DNA of 64,000 bases from Morinoia aosen (GCA_030386875.1 CM059577.1:24129038-24193037); one strand, 5' to 3'; counted from the stretch's first letter, positions 23,929 to 35,045 are shown. The notes: generated by a model from the letters alone, not told the origin. Numbers and translations are program-made.

Positions 23929-24090
23929 GTTGTACTGGTCCCTGACGAGCGCGACGACGTTGGAGGACCTGCTGTCGAGCATGCCCTGCGACGAGTACGC
24001 GACCTGCGCGCTGAGCGCCTCGTACAGCTCGCCGTACTTGGACACCGCGAATATGATGTTCACTTGGTTGTCCTTGGCTGCCTTGTTGAT
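23929..24090 (-). CDS. Integrin beta exon 8: C-terminal beta-I domain
   Basis: The exon has 54 codons, phase 0. It encodes INKAAKDNQVNIIFAVSKYG, then ELYEALSAQVAYSSQGMLDS and RSSNVVALVRDQYN. The acceptor is CGGCCGCAG. The donor GTGGGT (23928-23923) is the first unit of the large heptamer minisatellite; the same GTGGGTCTCG occurs again 18 bp downstream. The frame stays open from the exon into the array for about 400 codons, so the exon end is set by homology and phase, not by a stop. Confidence 0.9.
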
Positions 24091-24099
24091 CTGCGGCCG

Positions 24100-24305
24100 T
24101 AAAGGGGGGAATCAGTGGTGTGGTGGTGTAGTTAGTGGCGTGGTGTAGTGGTGTGAGAGTCAGTGTGGTTGTGTGAAGGTCAGTGTAGTGGTGTGGTAGT
24201 GTGAGGGTCAATGTGGTGATCAGTGTGGGGGTGTGGTGGTTCGTAGGGTGGTGGGAGGGTCAGTGTGGTGATGTAGAGGCCAGTGTGTGTGTAGGGGGAG
24301 GGGGA
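24100..24305. repeat. GT-rich degenerate tandem repeat upstream of exon 8 acceptor
   Basis: Copies of GTGAGGGTCAGTGTGGTGGTGT-like units begin about 15 bp from the exon 8 acceptor in intron 7. Confidence 0.75.
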
Positions 24306-24589
24306 GTGTTGAGTTAAGTAGTGAATGTGGAGGAATACAAATGTACTCGTGCAGTATATCTTCAGAACATCGGTTCAAATACCATTTACACGAATTTCTT
24401 CACGACTTAGTGTCAAAGATCTACGTAGAAAAAGTGTGCATAGCTAAACATTTCATGCAAATTTCGATATTATGTTAACTTTTCACGTCTTAAAATTAAA
24501 GTCTTGCGCTTCAAGTAAGTTTTCTTTGCAGAGAACTCAATGCAGATCAAAACCACAACACATATTTACTAATAGCTTGAAAAATTTAC

Positions 24590-24990
24590 GCAGGGTGGCC
24601 CATAAGTAAAACCTCTTTTTAAAATTATTTAACCCATAAAACTAAAAATGGTGAAGAGATTTGGTTAATTCAGAATGAAAGAAGAAATTTCAAAGTTCAG
24701 TTGACGCTGTAGGCCGATGAGCAACACTCGCTGCAACAAACTGAACTGAAGCATCAGTTCGTGTGGTCCGTGGCCTGCCACAGCGTTGTCTGGCTGCTGT
24801 TGTCCCGGTTTCTCTTAATTTCAATGCCAGTTTTTATGCATTTCTTCGAAGGACTTCTTTCAATGCCATCAACATTCCTGTAATTTCTCTGAACTGCGGT
24901 AACCGAGCTATTGCATCGGAAGTAAAGTTCCACTATTTTAGCTCGTTGATCCGTTGCGTAGCGATTCTTTTTGAGGGATGGATTTAATGA
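24590..24990 (-). pseudogene. Mariner/IS630-type transposase relic
   Basis: The left edge GGGTGGCCCATAAGTAAAAC resembles ends of mosDI-like mariner elements. The minus strand reads TDQRAKIVEFYFRCNSSVTA followed by VQRNYR, the helix-turn-helix start of such transposases. It is broken by stops and by loss of most of the catalytic region. No right terminal repeat was identified. Confidence 0.5.
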
Positions 24991-25154
24991 ATATTTTGTG
25001 TAATATTTTGTGATTGTCGGTAGACTTGATACGCTGGTAGAAAACTTTTAAATCTCCTCATTCATTCTGAACTATCTAAACCACTTGTCTTTAGTTAGTT
25101 TAGTTTAGTTTTATAGCTAAAATAGTTTTAAAAGGGAAATGAGAAAGAAAGGGA

Positions 25155-25320
25155 AATGTTATTAGTTGAATAGTTAACTAGTTATGTCCGCATAAGGGGA
25201 GGTTTGTGTAGCATGATGTTGAAACTCGAGGACCTACCCTTCCATTTTTGCGCTTCCATTTACGCGTGCACGTATCTATTTTAACTGCACGTATTTATTT
25301 TAAATGACATATCTTATGAA
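25155..25320 (-). repeat. Dispersed repeat, minus copy of an inverted pair
   Basis: Reverse complement of 16395-16558, in intron 7. Confidence 0.85.
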
Positions 25321-25511
25321 ACACAATGTATTTAAATTTAGGAATCAAATTCCGTAGAGTTTTTACAAATTCATATTTAAATTTGAGGAGCAAATTCCGC
25401 AGAATTATTTTTTTTAATTCATGTTTAAACATAGGCAGCTAATTCCTCAGTTATTTTAAGTTTTGTCCATGTTTTATGCTAACCGAAGGTCTGTTGTGCT
25501 CGGCCATATTC

Positions 25512-26108
25512 AGGGTGGGTCAAAACCAAAAGTATACAGTTTCCAAACTGGAATAACTTATTTTCTGCTCAGCGGATAAAATAAAAACAACCACAATGGG
25601 AAAGTAAAGAAAATTTTGGTTAATTGCTTGCATCCTTTTTACCTGCCATATGAACATAAATGCTAACATCATGTAGTATTTAATGTCCAATTTTCAATAT
25701 TCTCACACTCCTACCATAAAATGGGCTAGCTAACTCTCTACCAACGCAGGTATGACGATAAAGAAATTATGCGCACAAACTCGAAGGCTGGTACAACAAG
25801 GAGGTTCAACAGGTTCGTTGGAGTCGCACTCACTCGAATTACGGATTACAGTTCGCAAGATTCTCGACTAGCGGACAGCAGAAGGAGTTCTTCCTGACAG
25901 GATCAGAGGACGGTCATTTCGACCTCAAACAGGAAGACGTGAAGCTAACATTGGCATCATGAAGACTATGATGGAAGAAGATAACGCTCCCTCAACCAAA
26001 AAAAATCTCAGCTTTCCGATGGTGGATGTATTTATTTTTCCCACTGCTGAACCGAAAATAAGTTATTGCATTCGAAAAATGTAGACTCTATTTGGCAGAC
26101 CCTATACA
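25512..26108 (+). mobile_element. Short mariner-like element with diverged terminal repeats
   Basis: The left end begins CAGGGTGGGTCAAAACC. The right end, read in reverse, begins TAGGGTCTGCCAAATAGAG. Both ends share AATAACTTATTTTC (near 25552 and 26052). Between them a plus-strand segment (25800-26030) decodes in broken frames to a transposase start with RGRSFRPQTGRREANIGIMK and a VEEDP-like MMEEDN stretch. It is an internally deleted, dead copy. Confidence 0.5.
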
Positions 26109-26739
26109 CATACTTTGTTAACTATCTAGAATTTTGATCACAACCAACATGGGGATTATGATGATTTAGATTCCGCATCATGATCTCCTTCTATGTTCAT
26201 AATTATAGTAAATTTTATTAAATAAATATCTCGTTATCGGGATGAAGTGAGTAACATTAAAAAATTTTGAAAATCAGGTTAATCACAGTATATGTAACTA
26301 GTTGGATATATATTTCTGTTCTATTAAAATTTTGCGTGAAAGGTCTTTCAGTTTAACTAACATAAAATGACATGAGTTCAAACATAGTAGTTTTCATTGT
26401 AAAGTTTCGAGAAGATATTCATCTCGAAGAAAACAGAATAATTACTGAAGAACCAATGAGCATCTTCTAACACCAGAATATTAACGGGTCTAATTTGCTA
26501 TGAAGGATATTATGACTGAAGCTCGTAGAGAGAAAAATTTTCTTTCTCTCTGATGGCCTATTTTCCATTCTAATGTTAGCAATTACTATGTTTTGTACCA
26601 TTTAATTTAATATGGAGGGTGTGAAATACAAGCTCACTGTGTAGAATGCCTCCCTTGACCTTCTCCTGCTCATTTTTTCCATTTCTACATCGCTAGAAAA
26701 ACCACAGACTCCGTCATATGTACCAAAATTGTTATTCCT

Positions 26740-27085
26740 CTTTGATAGAATTGAGCTGTCCCACGGCCAAGCTCTTTCAATACGACTCTGCCTATGCAAC
26801 TCCATGAAGACAGCTCTTCTAACGCAACTTTCCCAATACAATTCCCCAGTCTAATCCCCCTATACAAATCCACAGCCTGAATCCCTCACTACAACTCCCA
26901 AGTTTAACCCCTCCAGTATAACTCTCCAGTACAACTCCCCAGTACAATTCCCTAACACCACTCCCCAATACAGCATCCCCAATTAAACTCCCCAGTCTAA
27001 ATCCCCCAACACAACTCCCCCAGTCTAAATCCTAAAATACAACTCCCCTAGTCTGACTGTCCCAATACCACTTCCCGCTACAGCC
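26740..27085. repeat. Degenerate 16-17 bp repeat after exon 7 donor
   Basis: Many imperfect copies of TACAACTCCCCAGTCTAAATCC-like sequence, C-rich on the plus strand, ending within 5 bp of the exon 7 donor in intron 7. Confidence 0.75.
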
Positions 27086-27089
27086 CCAC

Positions 27090-27188
27090 CTGGGAGATGG
27101 AGGGGTAGTCGAGGCGGTCGAAGTGCGTGTACTCCCCTTGGTCGTTGAGGTGACAAAGGCCGTCGTGGGGCTCGATGATCCCCGCCAG
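27090..27188 (-). CDS. Integrin beta exon 7: beta-I domain
   Basis: The exon has 33 codons, phase 0 at both ends, encoding LAGIIEPHDGLCHLNDQGEY then THFDRLDYPSISQ. The acceptor is CCCCCAG and the donor CAG|GTGGGG. It follows exon 6 in the conserved order GDG(R/K)L.GI. Degenerate repeats lie on both sides. Confidence 0.92.
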
Positions 27189-27214
27189 CTGGGGGTGAGG
27201 GGTGGGGTTATACA

Positions 27215-27375
27215 ACTGTCTGAAGCTGTTATCACCATTATCAGCTGTAGAGGCGACAGCTATATCTAAATACGTTCAATATTGACAGCTGCAGTGACAC
27301 CAGTTCTAACTAGACACACTCACCAATAACAGCTGTAATGACAACAGTTCTGACTAGATATGCTCACCATTAACT
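27215..27375. repeat. Tandem repeat of about 45-58 bp upstream of exon 7
   Basis: Two to three copies of GACAGCTGCAGTGACACCAG followed by TTCTAACTAGACACACTCACC-like sequence, starting about 27 bp from the acceptor of exon 7. Confidence 0.65.
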
Positions 27376-27845
27376 GTACAACAAGAGTGATAAGGAGCAG
27401 CTTTAGTTATACTTTACTGCGAGGGAAAACAAAACAAAAATTATTGGATTGCTGAGAGCATCAAAGTCAAAGGCTTGCAACACTTTAGTCGATTCCACGA
27501 AATTGTGTGCCCAAGACCGTCATCTACGCCGCCGATCTCTAATCGTTGGTACCACAAAACTGTTAAACAGTTAAAGCAAGAGTCAGTTGAAATGACACAT
27601 ATCAGTATAAAATTTTGCCGAATAAATGAACGTGAATTAAATAACCAATCCTACACTTATCTAGTCATCATTCATGGTGCAAAAGCGTCAACAGCGCACA
27701 AATCTCCAAGATGACGCACTTGCTAGAGCAGAGGTTTTTTCGAAAAATTCTAAGAAGGATACGCTCACGGATCACGTCACGCGTCAGAAGCTGAATTTAA
27801 CAATGGAAACAACTTATTGACCCCACGCGATACATCAGTAGATTG

Positions 27846-27945
27846 TTTCTTAAGGCTATTACAATAGACCCATTTGAGCATAGCTACTTGTGAGCCCGAA
27901 TAAGTTCAGCGACTTTTAGGGCATCCTATCATCAACGCCATTTTA
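27846..27945 (+). repeat. Dispersed repeat family A, fragment
   Basis: Matches 52255-52460 in the same orientation, and 38985-39310 and 39925-40265 in reverse. Shared core: CCCGAATAAGTTCAG...TAGGGCATCCTA. It is cut on the right by the 19-bp array. Confidence 0.75.
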
Positions 27946-28136
27946 AGGTGTACAATTAAATTTAAGGTGTACAATTAAATTTAAGGTGTACAAATAAATT
28001 TAAGGTGTGCAATTAAATTTAAGGTGTGCAATTAATTTTAAGGTGTGCAATTAAATTTAAGGTGTGCAATTAAATTTAAGGTGTACAATTAATTTTAAGG
28101 TGTACAATTAAATTTAAGGTGTGCAATTAAAAATTT
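27943..28136. repeat. 19-bp tandem repeat (TTTAAGGTGTACAATTAAA)
   Basis: About ten near-identical copies in intron 6; variation is mostly GTGTAC versus GTGTGC. Confidence 0.92.
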
Positions 28137-28348
28137 AAGTGATGTTCTACTGATGGGATGACCAAACGCTGGTAAAGTTCATTACAGACACCGCAGATTC
28201 TCAAAGAACTGTCTCAAAGTGCGGTTTAATAGTATGGGCGACCATTTCTATAACATGAACATTTTTTAATGTTTACACTAATATAAGGAGTGAAATTATA
28301 CCCAACAAGAAAATTGTGCTCGCCTATCAAGAAACTTTTGACTCCTGA

Positions 28349-28933
28349 GTACAAGTAAGCCTAAAGTATTTCAGTGACAAGGGGTTCATTTTCCAAGAGT
28401 ACAGTAAGCTTAAAGTATTTCAGTAACAAGGGGTTCATTTTCCAAGAGTACAGCAAGCTTAAAGTATTTCAGTAACAAGGGGTTCATTTTCCAAGAGTAC
28501 AGTAAGCTTAAAGTATTTCAGTAACAAGGGGTTCATTTTCCAAGAGTACAGTAAGCTTAAAGTATTTCAGTAACAAGGGGTTCATTTTCCAAGAGTACAG
28601 TAAGCTTAAAGTATTTCAGTAACAAGGGGTTCATTTTCCAAGAGTACAGCAAGCTTAAAGTATTTCAGTAACAAGGGGTTCATTTTCCAAGAGTACAGTA
28701 AGCTTAAAGTATTTCAGTAACAAGGGGTTCATTTTCCAAGAGTACAGTAAGCTTAAAGTATTTCAGTAACAAGGGGTTCATTTTCCAAGAGTACAGTAAG
28801 CTTAAAGTATTTCAGTAACAAGGGGTTCATTTTCCAAGAGTACAGTAAGCTTAAAGTATTTCAGTAACAAGGGGTTCATTTTCCAAGAGTACAGTAAGCT
28901 TAAAGTATTTCAGTAACAAGGGGTTCATTTTCA
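28349..28933. repeat. 49-bp tandem repeat, about 12 copies
   Basis: The unit starts AGTACAGTAAGCTTAAAGTA and continues TTTCAGTAACAAGGGGTTCA. Internal copies differ by at most one or two bases; edge copies are more diverged. It lies in intron 6. A CRISPR-like reading is excluded because there is no spacer. Confidence 0.95.
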
Positions 28934-30111
28934 AACAGGACAGTGCATCCTCTCACTCGACGAACAGAGCACAATACTGGTACCAGAACCATTTTTCAAG
29001 GTTTCGTGTGACAAAAAACTACGCACAATGACAATAGCGTCTTAGTTAAATGTGATAGTTATTTTGTTTTTAAATAAAGTAGAAAAAACCTTTGCTATTG
29101 CGTCACTCTAAGCCAAAGTGCATCATGCCACGGGTCTATTTCACGCAATCCACACGCATATGAGAAATGTACCATAACATCCTTCAAAATGTTTATAAAA
29201 ATACCCCCCATTACCAATGCCAATACGCAAGCAGCATAATTTTAACACAGTCTTCATAATTTCCACTGTTATTTCCATGATTCTCAGCATGATCTTAATC
29301 TCGCATGATATCCACATAGTCCCCGTCATGATCTCTACATAATATCTATCATGATCTCCACACAGTGCCTGTTACTACATGCCATATAGTGACAGGCTGA
29401 TCTTGTAAGATCAGTTGGGCGGCACTGAACAGCTTTGAATATTCTCGGTAATCAGAAACAACTCGCCTGATTTTTCACCTGAAATTCTAGTTTGTATTCA
29501 CAGATTTGGTACATTTTTTATTTCTTTCTGTGAAGAAATTTAAAAGGTGTCACTTTTCCCAGAATCATTAAATTTTTTGGCAATTAGTTAGTTTATTCTG
29601 AGTCAATAAATTAACCAATGTGTCAAATAATTAACTAATATGTCAATTAATACATTCTGGAGACTAATTCATAATGGTAGGGATGTTGCCGGTTTGGCAG
29701 GCAATAATAAATATATTGTCGTTGATAAAATGAAAATGATGGATACAGTGACGAAAATATTGTTGATAAAATTTGTGATAGAATTATTATACCAACGTTT
29801 ATGGCCACATCAATTTAGCATTTTAAAATAAAATCACGGCAATCCCAATAACATCAATCCTCCTAACAACTCAACAACAACTTCATGAGTTCGACAACAG
29901 GAAGGAAAAAATTTAAAAGAAAAAGTTAAAACTTAATAAAACTAGGCCCTCTAATCAGCATCAGAAAGAGTAAATTTTGAAAAATATGTAAGTTAATATT
30001 GAATAAAACAAATCCCTCTAATTCACAACAGAAAGAATTAAGAATAAGTTAAAATTAGATCAAGCCAGTCATCCTAATCGGCCACAGAAAGAATAAGTTT
30101 AGAAAAAAGAA

Positions 30112-31030
30112 AAAGAGTACCAATAGCTCCCCTTACAACACTCCGACAAGAAATAGGGTGCCAATAGCTCCCCTTACAACACTCCGACAAGAAATAGGGG
30201 GCCAATAACTCCCCTTACAACACTCCGACAAGAAAAAGAGTACCAATAACTCCCCTATAACAACTCTCTGACAAGAAAAAGAGTACCAATAGCTCCCCTT
30301 ACAACACTCCAACAAGAAACAGAGTACCAATAGCTCCCCTTACAACACTCCGACAAGAAATAGGCTGCCAATAGCTCCCCTTACAACACTCCGACAAGAA
30401 ATAGGGGGCCAATAACTCCCCTTACAACACTCCGACAAGAAAAAGAGTACCAATAACTCCCCTATAACAACTCTCTGACAAGAAAAAGAGTACCAATAGC
30501 TCCCCTTACAACACTCCGACAAGAAATAGGGTGCCAATAGCTCCCCTTACAACACTCCGACAAGAAATAGGGGGCCAATAACTCCCCTTACAACACTCCG
30601 ACAAGAAAAAGAGTACCAATAACTCCCCTATAACAACTCTCTGACAAGAAAAAGAGTACCAATAGCTCCCCTTACAACACTCCGACAAGAAATAGACTGC
30701 CAATAGCTCCCCTTACAACACTCCGACAAGAAATAGGGGGCCAATAACTCCCCTTACAACACTCCGACAAGAAAAAGAGTACCAATAACTCCCCTATAAC
30801 AACTCTCTGACAAGAAAAAGAGTACCAATAGCTCCCCTTACAACATTCCGACAAGAAATAGGCTGCCAATAGCTCCCCTAACAACACTCCGACAAGAAAT
30901 AGGGTGCCAATAACTCCCCTTACAACACTCCGACAAGAAAAAGAGTACCAATAACTCCCCTATAACAACTCTCTCACAAGAAAAAAAGTACCAATAGCTC
31001 CCCTAACAACTCTCCGACAAGAAAAAAGAT
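30112..31030. repeat. Higher-order minisatellite, 166-bp unit of four 41-42 bp parts
   Basis: The basic unit is CAATAGCTCCCCTTACAACA then CTCCGACAAGAAATAGGGTGC-like. Four variants recur in the same order every 166 bp for about 5.5 rounds. Short identical open frames on the minus strand at 166-bp spacing are by-products. The array ends about 60 bp from the exon 6 donor. Confidence 0.93.
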
Positions 31031-31091
31031 GTCAATAGTTTCCCTCACAACAATGTCGAATAAAAAGTGAAATAATAAGACCACTCCTGAC

Positions 31092-31262
31092 CCTGCCATC
31101 GCCGGCGTGGTGGAAGGTAGCATCGGTGGAGAGGATCAGCAGCCTTCTCGCCTGCCGCCGCCAGCCGATTTGGTCCCAGCAGACGATGGCCTGCATCAGC
31201 GCGTCCAGGCCGCCTTCGGGCGCGTCCACATTACCCGAGATGGGCGTCTTGCGCACGTACTC
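31092..31262 (-). CDS. Integrin beta exon 6: central beta-I domain
   Basis: The exon has 57 codons, phase 0 at both ends. It contains [20 protein letters not shown], where Asn, Asp, Pro and Glu line the third metal site. It also contains CWDQIGWR and [17 protein letters not shown], which carries the MIDAS Asp. The donor is AGG|GTCAGG. A 42-bp tandem array begins about 60 bp downstream in gene direction, and another repeat lies about 40 bp upstream of the acceptor. Confidence 0.92.
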
Positions 31263-31299
31263 CTGCGGGGAGCAACGGGTGGGGCACGGGTAGGGGAGG

Positions 31300-31585
31300 T
31301 TACGCTTTTTGGACTTGCATTCCAGTTGATTGTTTGAAGATATAACCTTTTTGTTGGCTTCCAGTTAAAGGGTTAAAGGAAATCACGCTTTTTCGAGTCG
31401 GTTTTCAGTTAATGGGTTGAGGGAAATTACTTGTTGCGTTGACTTCCAGCTAATTAATGGGTTGAGGATATTACGTTTGTTGTGTCGGCTTCTAGTTATG
31501 AGTTGAGGATAATACGTTTTTCTGCTAAGGCTTCCAATTAATGCCTTGAAAATAATTTTTTTTCACTTAGACTTCCAGATTAACT
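31300..31585. repeat. Degenerate 55-60 bp tandem repeat upstream of exon 6
   Basis: Five to six diverged copies of GGCTTCCAGTTAATGGGTTG then AGGAAATTACGTTTTT-like sequence, starting about 40 bp from the exon 6 acceptor. Confidence 0.8.
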
Positions 31586-32609
31586 TTACTTCTATTCACG
31601 ATGTCAGCAAATGTTCCGTGTAGTAAATTTATTAAGATCAAGATTTCTGAATGTGATTAAAGCGGTTCAACATTCACTGTTATGTCTTCAATGTATATTT
31701 AAATAAGCAAATTTAAATAAATAATAAATAATTAATAATAAATAATAAATACTTTAAATAATAAGCTGCAAATATTTAGAGTGTGTACATCGTTTATTTT
31801 ACGTGTGAACATCACCAAGTCGAAAACGTTCAATGAAAATTTTCCACATCAATTTAGTTGTTTAAATACCACCAAAACTAAAGAATGATTAGCATAGAAG
31901 TAACATTCCAGATTTAATTCAACATTTTACTAAAACCTGGAATACAAAAGACATCCTCGTTGCAATTCAGAGCAGCGAGTTAGAAAAAAAATCATGATGC
32001 TGAAACTATTTTGCTTCAAAAATCGTAGAAATTTACCGATCTCTCACAAAAATCCTGCATCAAAAAGCTCAAACTTAATTAGTGTGTAAACTTGAAGTGA
32101 TCTTTGGATGTTCAGTGAAAAAAATAGTACACAAAGGCTGGTGTAAAATAAACTTATTATGGACGAGGAAATATATTTCCAAAAAGAACAACGTTTGAAA
32201 ATTCATTTCCATTGAAGTTCACGAATACAAATTTATCTAATTCTGTCTCCTTCAATATGAATGTTGCTTCTTCAAGGCGTGAATCACTAAGTACTTCCTA
32301 CTATTTTTCATGTTGTGAAATTGTAGGCGGTTTTTCATTTTATTTCTTTTTATTTGTATCCAACAAATGCAATATCGCTCCCGATTCCAAAGCGAAAGCT
32401 CCACTTCACTACTTTTTAATTAGAAGAAAAGATCGACATATGCTTCCATTCTCCCATAGGGTTGTACTTTGCCAAAGAAATAATTTTCTATTCCTGGTAA
32501 AATTTTTCCGTGGAATTTTCAATTTCATGTTTCACAGTTACTTGAGAGAAGTAAAATACATTCAGAATATAATTTTTCACAGTTCTCTCGATCGAGCCAT
32601 TCAACTCAC

Positions 32610-32694
32610 CGTAAACTTGCGGTCGTCTGAGTCGAGAGGAAGGTTGTTACGGAAAGAATAGGGCTTGGCGCAGCCTGCGCACGGCTCGAGCACC
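32610..32694 (-). CDS. Integrin beta exon 5: beta-I specificity-determining loop
   Basis: The exon is 85 bp. One base completes the Arg codon of exon 4, then VLEPCAGCAKPYSFRNNLPL and DSDDRKFT follow. The cysteine pair of the specificity-determining loop is present but only two residues apart (CAGC). The acceptor is CACGTCAG and the donor GTGAGT, ending in phase 0. An open frame on the opposite strand is a shadow. Confidence 0.88.
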
Positions 32695-33162
32695 CTGACG
32701 TGAGAATGGAAACCATAATAATCCAATTAACCATCCAAAGTTACAAGCAACAGCGTATCATTGTTCATATTTAGAAGAATACAATTCCATTCGACTGTCA
32801 GATTTCATGGTAGTCATTGTTAAGTTTACGCTTGCTGAAATCAATTGCAAATTTAGCCTTGGTTTCTACTAGAGTTTGAAACGTTCTTTGCATGACAACG
32901 TCCACCATCACACCGTAAAAACTCTATCGAAATGCTGATCTCAGCAGCAATATTAAAATTAAAACATCATTCTATGCAGTTAATCTATCATATTCATAGT
33001 TATAAGTGCTGATTCCCTCTTTTTGTTGTATGTAAACATTCGTTAATGTACAAAATGTTCCACTCAAAATCTGAAATTAATTCAGATATCTACACAGTAG
33101 CACTCTCATTATCATGAATTAGCTCATAACTCAGCACAGTAATTTTCTTAAAGTTAAAAATA

Positions 33163-33255
33163 GACTTTTATCTCGACTCAGCAAAATAAACTTTAGACAA
33201 CAAAATACATTCAACATAATAGACTTTTATTCTCGACTCAACAAAAGACTGCTAA
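33163..33255. repeat. Short local duplication in intron 4
   Basis: Two copies of a segment with TAGACTTTTATCTCGACTCA and CAACAAAA, about 60 bp apart. Confidence 0.6.
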
Positions 33256-33542
33256 CGCCCCACAATTAGCAAGCCGTCATTTACATCACAACTTCACACT
33301 GTGCACTATTGCATAACACCATCCGCTGGTGCACCATAAGTGCCTATTAAATTTTTAAAATGCCCCCGAAGTTACAGAGGGAAGCAACTTATTGTAGTTG
33401 CTACGCAAATAAAAAAAAATAATAAATACGCATACTTATAAGTTACTAAGTAACTTATTGCACAATACATAAGTTAACATGTTACTTATTACGGTATTGC
33501 GTACAATAACCTGATTTTCATAACCAGTTCCAAGTTACTCGC

Positions 33543-33771
33543 CTCTTGGGGTGGACGTTAGCGAAGGGCATGACCACCTTGTCCACGTAGGAGCCGAAGC
33601 CGAGCTTGAACTTGGAGGTGAGGTTGCGCATGGTGGCCGCCAGGGAGCTGCCCAGCCTCGCCAAGTTCTCCTTGTCGTCTTCCATGGACTTGCTGAGGTC
33701 CATGAGGTAGTACAGGTCCACGGGGTAGTCCGTTGCCAGCCGGAACCGGAACGTGATGTTGTACGGCTCGC
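33543..33771 (-). CDS. Integrin beta exon 4: beta-I domain with MIDAS
   Basis: The exon is 229 bp. Two bases complete Gly, then EPYNITFRFRLATDYPVDLYYLMDLSKSMEDDKENL follows in the genomic reading. The DLSKS motif supplies the metal-binding Asp and two Ser residues, and the following EDD the adjacent ADMIDAS acids. It ends with VVMPFANVHPK and two bases of an Arg codon. The phase of exon 5 requires the donor to be GC (GAG|GCGAGT, GC at 33542-33541). The nearby GT (33538-33537) would shift the frame. Confidence 0.9.
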
Positions 33772-34559
33772 CTGTTCGCGTTTTTTGTCGAGGGAAACAG
33801 AAAATGCTAACAGCGGTCATTTTTGGTTGAGCTTGAAGTAGCTTCAATTCAAAGCAAGCTATGACGACAATTATGAGCAATTTTACCTACTTTTACTTGT
33901 GTGTTTCCATCAATACTGATAATTTTGTACGTATTCATGCCCAGTAAATTCCACATTCTTTCTATAAAAAGCTTATTTGTGTGAAAATGTCACTACGACA
34001 TGTACTATATACAGTTGCGTCCAAAATGTACCACACCTCACAATACGCGCGTCTAAATGCTTATAACCCAAATTGCACGATTAACACCTTGTGAACGAGA
34101 CAAAGTTCGTTAACACTTGAAACATCGTTACGTCACTGGCGTATCAAAAGTTCATAACCATTAACGTTTTTAGAAAGAGTAGTTCTAATGTTTTAAAACA
34201 CCTTCGAGTCGGTTACTCATCATAATTGCTCTTAGATATGGATGGCGTTCTTACCAATATGAATCGTTTTTCTTTTTTAAGCAGAATTTACGAGCTCTTA
34301 TACATAAAGTGAACACTCCTTAGGGATACTTTTAATCCCATATCACATTGAACGAGCCTTTCGTGGCACTTTCATTGGATTCAGTATCAATTGAAGACCT
34401 CTTTGTTAAGAAATTTTAAAAAACCAGTGTTGTACTAATTTAATTGATGTTTCAACATTTGTTCTCTTCTTGTTTCTTTCCTTCTTTCTTTCCTCTAGTA
34501 AATAGCATCGAGATATTAGTTCATCAGCGTAAATGTTGCTTTTATTGTTTTATATGAGT

Positions 34560-35045
34560 TTTAAATTGTTTTGGTTAGCATTGTGCTACAAGCTTTTTCT
34601 CGTTGCTGACTCGTGAATCTTTTGTCCTGGCATTATTTGTGTAGTTAATATAAGTTTGTGATGAGGCCAAATATGCTCTCCAAGCTAGTTACTTGGTACT
34701 AGGTGAGATGTAAGCATGAAAATATAGTTTCGAATTTTTGCCATGCCAACTTTTCAACCACGAATAATTAACAATAATTAACCATGGCAGAATAATTTAC
34801 ATCCACCCATTATACTTTCAACATTATTCCTGGCATCACAAAACCCAAAGCTCGTATTTCAATATAAGTGGAGATTATCGAAAGCGTTTCTCATCAATGT
34901 ATGACTGTATTCATTTATTTTATGGCTCGTATTTATTGGCATAATCTAGCTTAGAATAACCCTAACAAAGGAATAAATTTGCATAATTTTCTCTCCATCT
35001 TCCAAACAATTATTGACATAGGTATTATGGTACCCATCTTTGTTC
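34560..35045 (+). repeat. Dispersed repeat family B, copy in intron 3
   Basis: Aligns in order with 51370-51830 and in part with 50880-51145. The shared core is AAGCTCGTATTTCAATATAA, with preceding CTTTCAACATTATTCC. No coding capacity was recognised. Confidence 0.65.

Noticed and set aside
22392-24211. Long minus-strand frames of 450-590 codons running from exon 8 or beyond into the array
   Set aside because: Only 23929-24090 is exon; the rest is minisatellite, and the longest frame is in another phase.
28349-28933. CRISPR-like array
   Set aside because: Copies are contiguous with no spacers, and the DNA is eukaryotic.
32212-32661. 149-codon plus-strand frame
   Set aside because: It overlaps integrin exon 5 on the opposite strand and has no recognisable motif.
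34013-34045. CAGTTGCGTCCAAAATGTACC-like sequence resembling a Tc1 end
   Set aside because: No matching inverted end or transposase remnant was found nearby.
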